Notes under the pieces: model-generated
Told to the model about the DNA's origin: nothing
Database searches by the model: none
The model's input: the letters and a program-made list of their open reading frames with translations, nothing else
Source of the DNA: Acidobacteriota bacterium
Lineage (GTDB): Bacteria; Acidobacteriota; Terriglobia; Terriglobales; Acidobacteriaceae
Direction: 5' to 3'
DNA: 64,000 bases
Assembly (NCBI GenBank): GCA_003010405.1
Contig: PJLO01000006.1
Span: 62,001-126,000, forward strand
In this document: positions 15,852 through 25,377 of the stretch, one piece after another
Layout of the letters: each line of letters starts with the position of its first letter
How positions within the stretch are numbered: the first letter of the stretch is position 1
Translations under genes and position numbers: made by a program

Positions 15852-17159
15852 ATGAAGAAGTCCCTGATTATGTTGTTTCTTGCTGCCGCCACTTTGGCAG
15901 CGCAGGCGCAGGCGGCACCTGCGGGACAGCAGCAACCTGCGTCGGGAACTGCTGCCGCGGGAGAGCAGCATAAGAAGATTATCCAGGACCCGAACGAGTA
16001 CAACGCTTATGTTGCCGCCGTCAACACGACACAGTTGACGCAAAAGGCACAGATGATGGAGAGCTATCTCGCCACCTATCCGAACAGCGTGATGAAGGAA
16101 GATGCTCTGGAAGTTCTCCTGAAAACTTATCAGCAGCTTAACAACGCGCCACAGACCAAAGCTACCGCCCAGCGGTTGCTTCAGGTTAATCCGAACAACC
16201 TCACTGCGCTTGCGCTGCTCAGCTATTTGGACCGTGCTCAAGCTCAGGCTGGTGGAGCGGATGCCGCTGCGTCATTACAGGAAGCGGGGCAATTGGGTGC
16301 TCGCGGACTCCAGGCTCTTAAAACGGCCAGCAAGCCGGAGGGTTACAGCGACGAACAGTGGAATTCGGTGAAAAGCTCGTTTCGCGTAATCTTTCTCGCT
16401 TCCGTGGGCCACTCCGCTTTGCAGTCGAAAGACTACGTAACCGCACAGAATTCTCTAAAGGAAGTGGTTGCTGCTCAGCCAAACGACGTGAACAGCATCT
16501 ATTTGTTGGCTCTGGCATACCTGTCTCCAAAGCCGCCTGTGGTCGATGGCCTGTTCTGGATCGCCAAGGCTGCTAGTTCCGCTCCACAGTTGGTCCCGTA
16601 TGCTAAGAACCAATATATTCGCTATCACGGCTCAGAAGAGGGCTTTGATCAGCTGATGGCCCAGGCGAAGACAGCTCCGACCATTCCAGCTGGATTCACG
16701 GTCACGCCTGCTCCCTCTGCTGCTGACCAGGCAGCTGAGTTGCTCAAAAAGAGCTCTCCTGAAAAGCTTTCTTTCGCCGAATGGCAGTTTATCCTTACGA
16801 GCGGCAACAAGCAGGCCAGCGAGCAGGTCTGGACCGCAATCAAGGGAAAGCCCGTACAACTGGTGGCGGTAGTGATTCAGGGTGGGCGCGATTCGCTGAA
16901 GCTGGCCGGCAGCGCCGACGATATTGAAGCGAAGAGAGCGGATATTAACCTCACGTTGAAAGAACCGCTGGCTGCGGCACGCGTGCCCAAACCGGGAACC
17001 CAGGTCATCATCCAGGGAGTTCCCAAAGACTATATCGCTGAAGGAGACAACTTCAGCATGAACTTCGCTGACGGAATGGTGCTGAAGGGATTGCCAGAAG
17101 CTAATGCCCCGGCAAAGAAGCCCGCGGCAGGTACTCGTAAACCCACTAGGCTGGAGTAA
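15852..17159 (+). CDS. Secreted TPR-like protein
   Basis: Protein of 435 residues with signal peptide MKKSLIMLFLAAATLAAQAQ, then an alanine/glutamine-rich stretch to about residue 40. Helical repeats resembling tetratricopeptide repeats run from about 45 to 260 (for example YLATYPNSVMKEDALEVLL and AAQPNDVNSIYLLALAYL). The C-terminal 130 residues form a different, beta-rich part containing PGTQVIIQGVPKDYIAEGD. It ends in a proline/lysine-rich tail. No enzymatic motif was found. It is probably periplasmic; partner unknown. It carries its own terminator. Confidence 0.75.
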   Translation: MKKSLIMLFLAAATLAAQAQAAPAGQQQPASGTAAAGEQHKKIIQDPNEYNAYVAAVNTTQLTQKAQMMESYLATYPNSVMKEDALEVLLKTYQQLNNAPQTKATAQRLLQVNPNNLTALALLSYLDRAQAQAGGADAAASLQEAGQLGARGLQALKTASKPEGYSDEQWNSVKSSFRVIFLASVGHSALQSKDYVTAQNSLKEVVAAQPNDVNSIYLLALAYLSPKPPVVDGLFWIAKAASSAPQLVPYAKNQYIRYHGSEEGFDQLMAQAKTAPTIPAGFTVTPAPSAADQAAELLKKSSPEKLSFAEWQFILTSGNKQASEQVWTAIKGKPVQLVAVVIQGGRDSLKLAGSADDIEAKRADINLTLKEPLAAARVPKPGTQVIIQGVPKDYIAEGDNFSMNFADGMVLKGLPEANAPAKKPAAGTRKPTRLE

Positions 17160-17180
17160 CAAACATAAGCTTAGATTAGA

Positions 17181-17208
17181 AAAGGACGGCAGTTCGCCGT
17201 CCTTTTCC
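17181..17208 (+). terminator. Rho-independent terminator of the TPR-like gene
   Basis: AAAGGACGGC-AGTTC-GCCGTCCTTTT is a perfect hairpin with T tract, 21 bases after the stop. Confidence 0.92.
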
Positions 17209-17293
17209 TATTATTGCGTTGTTGCGTGTTTCATATCTATTTGTACTAGCGAATGCTTCTGCTGAACTTAGTCTCCGAAAAGTATTTGGCAAG

Positions 17294-17572
17294 CTAACGC
17301 GCCATTTTCTTTTCCATCACCAACTCCCTCTCGCTCTTTGGGGGGCGACGAGCGCCAACGCGCACGGCGCGAACATCAAGTTCCAGCTCGGCAATAGTGC
17401 GGCTCAAGGTGTTCCGGTGCATGCCCAGTTGTCGCGCAGCCTTGCATTGGTTGCCGTTGTTCTGCTCCAGCACCGTAAGTATGAATCGTTTTCTGAATTC
17501 GCGTACTGCTTCTGAATAAAGGATCCCGCTCTGATACATCTGTGCTACAAGAGCCTCAAGTTGGTCCTTCAC
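17294..17572 (-). CDS. Fis-family helix-turn-helix protein
   Basis: Small DNA-binding protein of 92 residues. The Fis/NtrC-type C-terminal HTH is clear: FILTVLEQNNGNQCKAARQL followed by GMHRNTLSRTIAEL (about residues 30-63). A short helical N-terminus and a basic C-terminal tail complete it. No receiver or AAA domain is present, so it resembles stand-alone Fis rather than an NtrC fragment. It lies 83 bases after cvpA on the same strand and may share its transcript. Targets are unknown. Confidence 0.85.
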   Translation of the reverse strand: MKDQLEALVAQMYQSGILYSEAVREFRKRFILTVLEQNNGNQCKAARQLGMHRNTLSRTIAELELDVRAVRVGARRPPKSERELVMEKKMAR

Positions 17573-17655
17573 CGAGGGCCTCTCTTTCTTTCTTGTTCAG
17601 TAAAACAGTTTGTTATTAGGGCTTGCCTCATAAAGTCTGGTGCAATCTTCACTTC

Positions 17656-18213
17656 TTAATAAAAACGAGATTCGTCGTGATGGCTGCCCGGGGCGGACTT
17701 GGTGTCGTTGCGTTCCAGCGCCTTCAGACCATCGCGAAACTTATGCTTCAACTCCCCGGGGCCTGCATAGATTGCCGCACGCCCAGCGACGAGGAAATAG
17801 GGTGCGAGACTGGACTTTGCCAGAATGTCCATCGATGGCAGAAAGCTTGCCATCGCCATGACCAGCACCATTACAATCAGCGCCCCGCGTAAGAACCCGA
17901 ACGTCCCACCCAGCAACCGGTCAAACCACCGCAACCCCGCGCTCTTGGTTGCCCAACGCGCAATTCGTCCGGCTATCCCGGCCAGAATGATCACGGCGAC
18001 GAAAATCAGCAGGAAGCCAGCTCCAGCCGCAATCACGTTACTTTTCACGTAAGGCATCAGGTAGCGTGCTGCAACCGGATACTCCCAAGCCGCCAGAAGG
18101 TACCCAAGCACGGTCCCTGCCAGCGAGAACAACTCAAATACAAACCCCTGGGCTGCGGCGTGAATCACGGAGATCACAAGCACGCCTACAATCATCCAGT
18201 CCAGAATGTTCAT
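17656..18213 (-). CDS. CvpA family membrane protein
   Basis: Inner-membrane protein of 185 residues starting MNILDWMIVGVLVISVI with four hydrophobic helices. The conserved middle includes WFDRLLGGTFGFLRGALIV. CvpA proteins are linked to colicin V production and envelope stress, but biochemical function is not settled. It starts three bases after the purC stop, so it is cotranscribed with purine synthesis, as cvpA often is with purF in proteobacteria. Confidence 0.88.
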   Translation of the reverse strand: MNILDWMIVGVLVISVIHAAAQGFVFELFSLAGTVLGYLLAAWEYPVAARYLMPYVKSNVIAAGAGFLLIFVAVIILAGIAGRIARWATKSAGLRWFDRLLGGTFGFLRGALIVMVLVMAMASFLPSMDILAKSSLAPYFLVAGRAAIYAGPGELKHKFRDGLKALERNDTKSAPGSHHDESRFY

Positions 18214-18216
18214 TTC

Positions 18217-19131
18217 CTATCCACGAGGCAGTTCTTGCCCAGTTAGTCGACGATATGCTTCCACGTATTTTGCGGTTGTGTTCTGTTGTACCTGTTCCGG
18301 CAATCCGGGCGCGGGAGGCTTCTTCTCCCAACGGATCTCTTCGAGGTAGTCGCGTACGTACTGCTTGTCGTAGCTCAATTGCGCTTTCCCTGGGGCATAG
18401 CTGTCCGCAGGCCAAAAGCGCGATGAGTCCGGAGTCAGGACTTCGTCGGCGAGTACGATTCCTTTTCCTGTGCGGCCGAATTCAAATTTCGTATCGGCGA
18501 TGATAATACCCTTCGTCAGCGCGTAATCGGCTGCCTTCTTGTAGACACTCAGGCTCAGCGTACGGAGTGTCTCGCTTTCGGCTGTACCGACGTGCTTCAC
18601 CATTTCGTCAAACGAAATGTTCTCGTCATGTCCGCTGGCTGCCTTGGTTGACGGGGTGAAAATCGGCTCAGGCAGCTTGTCGCTTTCGCGCAGTCCTTTA
18701 GGCAGAGTGATGCCGCAGACCGCGCCGGTCTGTTGGTATTCCTTCCAGCCCGATCCGGACAGATAGCCGCGTACAACGCACTCCACGGGATACATGCTGG
18801 CTTTGACTACGAGCATCGAGCGGCCTCGCAGTTGAGCCGCGTATTTCTTAAGTGGCTCCGGGTACTGCTCGACATTGGCCGTGACCAGGTGGTTGGGCAC
18901 AAGGTCTTTTAAGAAATCAAACCAGAACAAAGAAAGCTGCGTAAGCACACGTCCCTTCTCCGGAATTCCGGAGGCAAGAACATAGTCAAATGCAGAGATC
19001 CGGTCCGTGGCAACAAACAACAGCCGTTCGCTGTCCACACGGTACACGTCGCGCACCTTTCCACTGGCAAAAAGTTCAAGGTCAGGGAAATCGGTCCGAA
19101 GAAGAATTGAGTCGCTTGGTTTCGTAGTCAC
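18217..19131 (-). CDS. purC: SAICAR synthase
   Basis: Ligates aspartate to CAIR in de novo purine synthesis, using ATP. The protein has 304 residues, the longer yeast-like form. Visible conserved segments are GKVRDVY near the N-terminus, VATDRISAFDYVLASGIPEKG, VECVVRGYLSGSGWKEYQQT, DTKFEFG and LTPDSSRFWPADSYAPG. The chain length and N-terminus fit the family. It heads the group purC-cvpA-fis-like. Confidence 0.96.
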   Translation of the reverse strand: MTTKPSDSILLRTDFPDLELFASGKVRDVYRVDSERLLFVATDRISAFDYVLASGIPEKGRVLTQLSLFWFDFLKDLVPNHLVTANVEQYPEPLKKYAAQLRGRSMLVVKASMYPVECVVRGYLSGSGWKEYQQTGAVCGITLPKGLRESDKLPEPIFTPSTKAASGHDENISFDEMVKHVGTAESETLRTLSLSVYKKAADYALTKGIIIADTKFEFGRTGKGIVLADEVLTPDSSRFWPADSYAPGKAQLSYDKQYVRDYLEEIRWEKKPPAPGLPEQVQQNTTAKYVEAYRRLTGQELPRG

Positions 19132-19258
19132 GGGTTTATTCGGTTGATACGAAAAATGATTCTAAACAGTGGGCCGATTTTGTCAACGAATGCTGTGAGG
19201 TGCCATCAGAAAAGCAATTACCGAAGTTTCAAATAATGATTGACAAAAAAGCAGGAGT

Positions 19259-19289
19259 TCTCCAACCCAATAAACAATAGGGTTGGAGA
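19259..19289. repeat. Inverted repeat in the purC upstream region
   Basis: TCTCCAACCC and GGGTTGGAGA form a ten-pair perfect inverted repeat around AATAAACAATA. It lies in the 335-base gap between purC and smc. It could be an operator or a transcript hairpin; nothing else coding is seen in this gap. Confidence 0.4.
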
Positions 19290-19427
19290 GGCTTGACGCG
19301 CGGTGCGCAATGAGAATGAAACGTAGGGCCGAGCAGCAGTTTCTGAATCACATTCGCGCCGACATAGCAATATAGCGTCAAAAAAAATAAGGCTATGTCA
19401 CTTTCGTGCCGGTTTTAAGATGCTGTG

Positions 19428-19462
19428 GGAACTGGCGAGCCGAACAGCTTCACGCCAGTTCC
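19428..19462 (-). terminator. Hairpin directly after smc
   Basis: GGAACTGGCG and CGCCAGTTCC are perfect inverted repeats around a 15-base loop, five bases after the smc stop on the minus strand. No strong T tract follows, so it may be Rho-assisted or protect the 3' end. Confidence 0.5.
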
Positions 19463-19466
19463 GTTT

Positions 19467-22400
19467 CTAGGCCGTTGCTGCCTGCGGCTGTACTTGCTCG
19501 GCGCCGAATCGAACGCTGACGATACGTGACACACCCGGCTCCTGCATGGTGACGCCGTACAGCACAGGCGCCATGCTCATCGTCTTCTTGTGGTGCGTGA
19601 TGACAATGAACTGAGTTTCCATGCTCATCTCGCGCATGAGTTCACCGAAACGCGTCACGTTTGCTTCGTCGAGCGGCGCATCCACCTCATCGAGAATGCA
19701 GAAGGGCGCGGGCGCGAACTGGAATATGCCTACCAACAACGATAGCGCTGTCAGTGTCTTTTCACCGCCAGAGAGCAAGAGCACGTTTTGCATTTTCTTG
19801 CCCGGCGGCGATGCGACGATGTCAATGCCGCTTTCTGCAGAGTTCTCCTCGTCGGTCAGCTTCATCCAGGCATCACCGCCGCCGAAGAGTTTCTTAAATG
19901 TCCTCGTAAAGTTCTCATTGATGATTGCAAATGCATCATTGAACTTCTCGCGCGAAATCTCCTCGATTTCCTTGATTGTGCTCTGGGTGTTTTCGATCGA
20001 GTCGAGAAGGTCCTTGCGCTGTGTCTCCAGAAATTCGTGGCGTTGAGAGGTCTCCTTGTACTCTTCCAGAGCCATCATGTTCACCGGGCCCATGCCTTCG
20101 AGACGCGTGCGCATCTCGCGATAGCCCGCTTCGGTAGCAGCTAACTCATTACCCGTCTGGCGTACCAGCGCCTCGTCGAGAAGCAGTTCTTCGCGGCTTT
20201 GGCTTAGTTCCTGAATGCAGGTTTCAACCAGATGCTCTGTGTTACTGGCTATCTTTGCAGACTGTGCGCTCAACTCGCCACGGCGGTCGCGAACGCTGTC
20301 GAGAACTTCGCGGCCGGCCTTCAGTTCCAGTTCGAGTTCGCTGAGACGGGCGCGGATTTGCTCGCTCTCAGTTGCCAACTGCTGCTCACGTGCCTGTGCC
20401 TTTTCAAGCTCGATCTGCCACTCTACTTCCTTGGACGCAAGCAGCTCGTTTTCCTGCTCCCGCTGTAATTTCTCAGCGGCTGCGCCTTCAAGTTGGGATT
20501 GCAGAGAATTCACCCGATGGTTAACCTCCGCGACCATGGACTGAATTCGTGCTAACGATGATGCGGCAGCGCGACGGCGCTCCTCCAGTCCTGCGACGCG
20601 CGCCATGACTTCGCTGGCAGCCTGTGCGGCGGCATCACGCGCCAGGCGCAGCTCTGCGACGTGCTCCTGAGACTCGCTCATCTGCGCTTCGAGTTGCAGC
20701 CTTTTTTCCTCGTGCTGATCCAGCTCCTGCTGGCGCTCGGCGATGAATGCCTCGCGGCTCTGGCGTTCTCCGGCGACGCGCTGTAGTTCGCGCTCATATC
20801 CCGCGATTCGATCACGCACTCGCGTCATCTCGCTTTCGAGCTGCCGCAGGCTGTGGCCACTGGCCATAACCTTCTGCTCGGAGTCGCGACGTTCAGCTTC
20901 CAACCTGTCCAGCAGCGATGTCAGGGCATGAATCTCACTGCCTAGCTGTGCCACCGTGTTTTCCTGTGAAGCTAACCTGCGCGCGAGTTCTTCCACCTGC
21001 CGCTGTACTTCGCGCAGTTCGCGTTTCATCTGCAACGGGCCTTCGGCTACCTTCTTGCCGCCGGTGACGGTTACGTTGTGGAAGCACTCGCCGGACAGTG
21101 CGAGGTAGAAGGCATCAGGGTTTTCAAGGGCGAGTGCGCGTCCCGTTTCCGCATCCGGCACGATGTAGCCATTGCCGAGTTTCGGCAGAATTACTTCCAG
21201 CGAACTGCCAAATGTATCGGGAACACGAATGCAATCCTTCAAAGGAATCACGCGGTCTTCGCGCAAATGAGCCCGTGTTGCTTCATCCACAACGAAGCTG
21301 AACTTAGCCTGCGAATCGTCAGGATGCACGAGGAATGTGGCGCGCCCCTCGACAGCGCTGCGCAGCAGGTTGAGTCCCTCGTTGGCTGCGTCCCATGACT
21401 TCACGACGAGAAAATTCAGCTCATCGCGCAGAAACTCGTCCACCACTCCCTCGTACTCGTCTTCAACTTCGATAAAGTCTGCCAACACTCCGACCGGGGC
21501 GCTGGCTCCTGTAAGCTGTCCGGATCGCAACAGCCTGCGAACGGACTCCGTCGAGAACCCGTGCTCTTTTATCACTGCTTCGAGCGAGGTGCACTTGCCC
21601 TGCAACTTCGCTGCTTCCGAGCGCATGCTGTCCAGATGCTTCTTCGCTTCGACTTCAGCAGCCCGTTTCTCTGCAACCTGTGCGCGTGCCTCGGCAATGC
21701 GCGCCGCTATCGAACGCGACAGTTCGGTAGCCGATTCGAATTCAAGGCTGAGTTGGCCGCGCTGTCCCCCAAAAGACTCCACCTGCTGATTCGCGGAGTT
21801 CAACTCATGCTGCAGGCGCTCAGCCTCACGTCGCAGTGCGGCGATGCGCTCCTCAGCCTGCGTGATGCGGTTGCGTACGGTCGAGGCAGCGTTCACGGAG
21901 TCGAGCATCTGACGGCGCTGATGCTCCTGATTACGCTCCACTTCCATCAGGCGTTGTGCTGCCTGCTGAGACTCGGACTGGCGCTGATTGCGCTCCTGCT
22001 GTGCGCTTGCGACTTCCGCTGCGGCGCTCTCAAGCACCTGCTGGTTTGCGGAGAGTTCATCCTGCAGGCGTTGCGATTGCCCGCGCGCGCTGCTGGCTTC
22101 AGCTTCGGCTGCGGCTGCGCGCGCGGTAAGTTCTGCGCAGCGCTCCTCGTTGTTGCGGCGGCGGGCGGTGGCCCTCTCCATCTCCAGGGAGAGCTGGCTT
22201 AGATGTTCGCGCGTCTGCTTTGCTTCGGAATCAATCGTGTATCCATGCCGGGTGCGCTCTGCGTACTCGGAGTCCATGGCTTGCACGGCTTCCGTGCGAA
22301 TATGCAAATCCTCTGTAAGTCGGGTCAGCTCGCCATCGAGTTGCCGCGCCTGCGTTTCAAGTTCCGTGAATCGGCTGGCGAGCACAATGCGCAACTGTTC

Positions 22401-23414
22401 GCGCATCTCATCGCGCAACTTGGCGTAACGTTCGGCTTTGGCGGCCTGCCGCTTCAGCGAATTCATTTGGCGCGTAACCTCGTCGAAAATGTCGTTGATT
22501 CGCGCGAGGTTCTGCTTTGCATCCGCCAAGCGAGCTTCCGCAAGACGTTTGCGTGTCTTGAATTTCGTAATGCCAGCAGCTTCTTCGATGATGTTGCGGC
22601 GGTCGGTCGGCTTCGAACTGAGAATCTGTCCGATGCGCCCCTGTTCGATCAGCGCATAGGACTCCGGTCCGAGACCGGTACCCATGAAGATGTCCTGAAT
22701 GTCGCGCAACCGGCAGAGCTTGCCGTTGAGGAGGTACTCGCTGTCGCCGGTCCGGAACAGGCGGCGTGTGATCGCGATCTCGCCTTTCTTAAAGGTGGTC
22801 TTGAACTTGCGGCGACGAATCTTAAGTACTACTTGAGGTGTGTTTACCGTCGCTTGTTCACCCGGATCTCCGGAGACTTCCGGAGGCATTGAGGGAGCTC
22901 CGTCGTTTACGGGAGCAGAGCCAGAGCCAGCAGTGGCGGCTGTGGTTGGGGACGCTACTTCAATCTCGTCGGTCTGACCGGGGCGCACCTCTTCGGTGTA
23001 TTCTTCCACCTCGCGCTCGTTTTGCGCGCGCAGAGCGGCCTCATCCCAGTCCTGATCGGGCATTTCGTCCTGAATTTCAATTATGGGCGCGTCGATGGTT
23101 CCTTCGTACACCTGGGGGTCAATGAGGTGTAGCGTGACCTCGGCCATGCCTGTGGGCTTGCGCTCGCGTGTGCCGGCAAATATCACGTCAGCCATTTGCG
23201 CGCCGCGCAAACTCTTGGCGCTTTGCTCCCCGAGAACCCAGCTAATTGCGTCGGAGATGTTCGACTTGCCGCAACCGTTCGGGCCAACGATAGCAGCGAT
23301 CCCGTCACCGGGAAATTTCAGCTCGGTGCGGTCGCAAAAGGACTTAAAGCCCAAAATCTGGAGCTTTTTCAGTTTCAGCAATTGTGTAACTCCCTGCTCC
23401 TGGACGCGATGCAT
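19467..23414 (-). CDS. smc: Chromosome segregation ATPase SMC with head insertion
   Basis: Condensin ATPase for chromosome compaction and segregation, 1315 residues against about 1190 usual. It has Walker A GPNGCGKSN (about residues 44-52), a coiled-coil arm, a hinge (near GVLADFIEVEDEYEGVVDEF), a second arm, then the signature LLSGGEKTLTALSLL and Walker B FCILDEVDAPLDEANV. Residues about 101-208 form an acidic, then Ser/Thr/Pro/Gly-rich insertion between LHLIDP and GEIAITRRLFRTG, where other SMCs have about a dozen residues. The annotated ATG is at 23414; a TTG at 23381 with AGGGAG upstream is an alternative start. ScpA/ScpB are not nearby. Confidence 0.96.
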   Translation of the reverse strand: MHRVQEQGVTQLLKLKKLQILGFKSFCDRTELKFPGDGIAAIVGPNGCGKSNISDAISWVLGEQSAKSLRGAQMADVIFAGTRERKPTGMAEVTLHLIDPQVYEGTIDAPIIEIQDEMPDQDWDEAALRAQNEREVEEYTEEVRPGQTDEIEVASPTTAATAGSGSAPVNDGAPSMPPEVSGDPGEQATVNTPQVVLKIRRRKFKTTFKKGEIAITRRLFRTGDSEYLLNGKLCRLRDIQDIFMGTGLGPESYALIEQGRIGQILSSKPTDRRNIIEEAAGITKFKTRKRLAEARLADAKQNLARINDIFDEVTRQMNSLKRQAAKAERYAKLRDEMREQLRIVLASRFTELETQARQLDGELTRLTEDLHIRTEAVQAMDSEYAERTRHGYTIDSEAKQTREHLSQLSLEMERATARRRNNEERCAELTARAAAAEAEASSARGQSQRLQDELSANQQVLESAAAEVASAQQERNQRQSESQQAAQRLMEVERNQEHQRRQMLDSVNAASTVRNRITQAEERIAALRREAERLQHELNSANQQVESFGGQRGQLSLEFESATELSRSIAARIAEARAQVAEKRAAEVEAKKHLDSMRSEAAKLQGKCTSLEAVIKEHGFSTESVRRLLRSGQLTGASAPVGVLADFIEVEDEYEGVVDEFLRDELNFLVVKSWDAANEGLNLLRSAVEGRATFLVHPDDSQAKFSFVVDEATRAHLREDRVIPLKDCIRVPDTFGSSLEVILPKLGNGYIVPDAETGRALALENPDAFYLALSGECFHNVTVTGGKKVAEGPLQMKRELREVQRQVEELARRLASQENTVAQLGSEIHALTSLLDRLEAERRDSEQKVMASGHSLRQLESEMTRVRDRIAGYERELQRVAGERQSREAFIAERQQELDQHEEKRLQLEAQMSESQEHVAELRLARDAAAQAASEVMARVAGLEERRRAAASSLARIQSMVAEVNHRVNSLQSQLEGAAAEKLQREQENELLASKEVEWQIELEKAQAREQQLATESEQIRARLSELELELKAGREVLDSVRDRRGELSAQSAKIASNTEHLVETCIQELSQSREELLLDEALVRQTGNELAATEAGYREMRTRLEGMGPVNMMALEEYKETSQRHEFLETQRKDLLDSIENTQSTIKEIEEISREKFNDAFAIINENFTRTFKKLFGGGDAWMKLTDEENSAESGIDIVASPPGKKMQNVLLLSGGEKTLTALSLLVGIFQFAPAPFCILDEVDAPLDEANVTRFGELMREMSMETQFIVITHHKKTMSMAPVLYGVTMQEPGVSRIVSVRFGAEQVQPQAATA

Positions 23415-23959
23415 CCAGGGTTTCTTCTCGCGCTTGCCGCCGAGGTGAATAGTGCGATTTCAGCAAAGTCGGTGGCTTGCTGTGTGAAATAGGGCTTCCA
23501 GCGGAGACCGCAAGAACCGCCTCGTAAAGTCCTTCGAGCCCCGCTGGGAGCTGCCCTTGTGCGCCTTAAATCCAGACCGGGAAAGAGACCCGTCCGGCTG
23601 TCGATCAGGACGCTGCGCGAGTGGTGGCTGGTAACTCGGAATTATTGCCCGAGTCCTCCCGAATCCTTTCGGTTGGAAGGTCCGCCTCGCAAGTTGTTGC
23701 CACTTTATCGAGCGATTAAGGGGTAGTCAAGGACAAAACCCTATTTGTCGTAGGTCTTTCTGTAAAACCACAATATGATGCACTGCCTGTGTAGCAATTA
23801 AGGAAGACTTTGCACAGAACGGCATGGTTCGCCCACGCATATACGGGTGCCTATGCGTTGAATGATGTCTGAGAATGTGGTGGAAGGAGAGCGACAGAGC
23901 CCCTTTAGGGTATGGGATAGCAGAACGAAAATGCAAGAAAGAAACCGACCGAAAGAAGC
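23415..23959. other. 545-base non-coding stretch with several GC-rich hairpins
   Basis: No convincing gene is present. The strongest fold is AGGGC-TT-CCAGCGG (23491-23504) pairing with CCGCTGG-GAGCT-GCCCT (23541-23557), with an inner CTCG/CGAG hairpin. Further downstream are CTCGG/CCGAG (about 23635-23653) and CCGAA-TCCT-TTCGG. It may hold a small RNA or the smc leader. I could not match it to RNase P, tmRNA, SRP or 6S consensus. Confidence 0.4.
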
Positions 23960-23980
23960 GGCCCGGCTGCTTACCGGGCC
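23960..23980 (-). terminator. Terminator hairpin after the M20 dipeptidase
   Basis: GGCCCGG-CTGCTTA-CCGGGCC is a perfect seven-pair stem 26 bases beyond the stop on the minus strand, followed by GCTTCTTTC. Confidence 0.7.
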
Positions 23981-24006
23981 GAAACTGCGCTGGTTACGAG
24001 GTCTTT

Positions 24007-25377
24007 TTACCTGCCCAGAATGGTCAAAAAGTGAACTACGGATTCAATACCCTTGTAGAAATTCGGAATGTGGAACTTTTCATTAGGCGCGTGAATGTTG
24101 TCATCGGGCAGCCCGAATCCCATCAAGACCGAAGGAATCTGCAGATCGGAGCGGAACTGCTCCACGATGGGGATAGACCCGCCGGAACGGATGTATACGG
24201 TTTCCTTCTGAAAAACTTCGCGGAGCGCCTGATTTGCGGCTTTGATGTAATCGTTATCCGTGCTGACGACCACGGGCTTGCCCTTTGAGTGAACCTTAAT
24301 GCTGACCTGAATTCCTTTTGGAACGATAGAGTTCAAGTACCTCGTGAACTTTTCCAGGATGTCGTCGGGATTCTGGTTGGGCACTAGCCGCATGGAAACC
24401 TTTGCGGAAGCCTTTGCCGGAATTACAGTCTTCGCGCCCTCTCCCGTAAATCCACCCGCCATGCCGTGAACCTCAAGCGTGGGGCGCGCCCAGGTGCGGT
24501 AGAGCACGGGGTAGTCCTTTTCTCCGGTCAGAACCGTTGACCCCACTTCGGTCTTCCGATAATGCTCTTCGTCGAAGGGAAGTGACTTCCAGGCATTCAA
24601 TTCATCATCGGTTGGCGAAGCCCACTGATCATAAAAGCCTGGGATGCATATGCGCCCATCTTCGTCCTTAAGTTTGCTGATGATTTCGCAGAGAGCAAAG
24701 AGCGGATTTGGAGCCGCGCCGCCATAAGACCCCGAGTGCAGATCAGTGGCCGCCCCCCGCGCTTCGATCTCGGTGTACACGAGGCCGCGCAAGCCGACGC
24801 ACAGCGTGGGAAGATTTGGCGCAAACAATTCCGTGTCGCAGATCAGAGCGACATCGGACTCCAGCCTCTCGCTGTGCTCGTGCACAAATTTTTCAAGTGC
24901 CTCCCCACCCGTTTCCTCTTCGCCTTCAAAGATCAGCCGGACGTTAACCGGCAGCTTTCCTTCAGCGGCGAACAGTGATTCCAGTGCCTTGATCTGCATC
25001 CAGAGTTGGCCTTTGTCATCGACTGCCCCGCGTGCATAGAGATTCTGGTTGCGTTCGGTAGGTTCAAAGGGGGGCGAGAGCCATTCGTCCAGGGGGTCTG
25101 CCGGTTGCACATCATAGTGCGCATAGATCAGCACGGTAGGCTTGCCGGCGGCATGAAGCCAGTCACCATAGACCAGTGGATGCCCTTCGGTCTGAACGAC
25201 TTCCACGTGTTCAATCCCGATGCGCTTCAACTCGTTGGCCACCAAATTGGCTGCCTTTTCCATGTCGTTCCTGTGCTCGGGAAGTGTGCTGACACTGGGA
25301 ATGCGAAGCAGTTCTTTCAGCTCTTCGAGAAAACGTTTTTCGTTTTGTTTTGCAAAGGAAATTGCTGATGCTGACAT
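24007..25377 (-). CDS. M20-family dipeptidase
   Basis: Zinc-dependent M20 metallopeptidase of 456 residues (ArgE/DapE/carnosinase-like dipeptidases). Metal and catalytic motifs are LIYAHYDVQPADPLDEW (His, Asp), RGAVDDKGQLWM (bridging Asp) and EGEEETGGEAL (Glu-Glu). The lid/dimerisation domain lies in the middle. The ATG at 25377 has AAAGGA eight bases upstream. No signal peptide was found, so it is cytoplasmic and probably cleaves di- or tripeptides. Exact specificity is unknown. Confidence 0.92.
   Translation of the reverse strand: MSASAISFAKQNEKRFLEELKELLRIPSVSTLPEHRNDMEKAANLVANELKRIGIEHVEVVQTEGHPLVYGDWLHAAGKPTVLIYAHYDVQPADPLDEWLSPPFEPTERNQNLYARGAVDDKGQLWMQIKALESLFAAEGKLPVNVRLIFEGEEETGGEALEKFVHEHSERLESDVALICDTELFAPNLPTLCVGLRGLVYTEIEARGAATDLHSGSYGGAAPNPLFALCEIISKLKDEDGRICIPGFYDQWASPTDDELNAWKSLPFDEEHYRKTEVGSTVLTGEKDYPVLYRTWARPTLEVHGMAGGFTGEGAKTVIPAKASAKVSMRLVPNQNPDDILEKFTRYLNSIVPKGIQVSIKVHSKGKPVVVSTDNDYIKAANQALREVFQKETVYIRSGGSIPIVEQFRSDLQIPSVLMGFGLPDDNIHAPNEKFHIPNFYKGIESVVHFLTILGR

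Noticed and set aside
22203..22892. Long plus-strand open frame (229 codons) opposite smc
   Set aside because: Shadow of the smc coding strand; GC-rich codons leave antisense frames open.
23415..23740. RNase P, tmRNA, SRP or 6S RNA in the smc upstream region
   Set aside because: None of the conserved core sequences of these RNAs was found on either strand.
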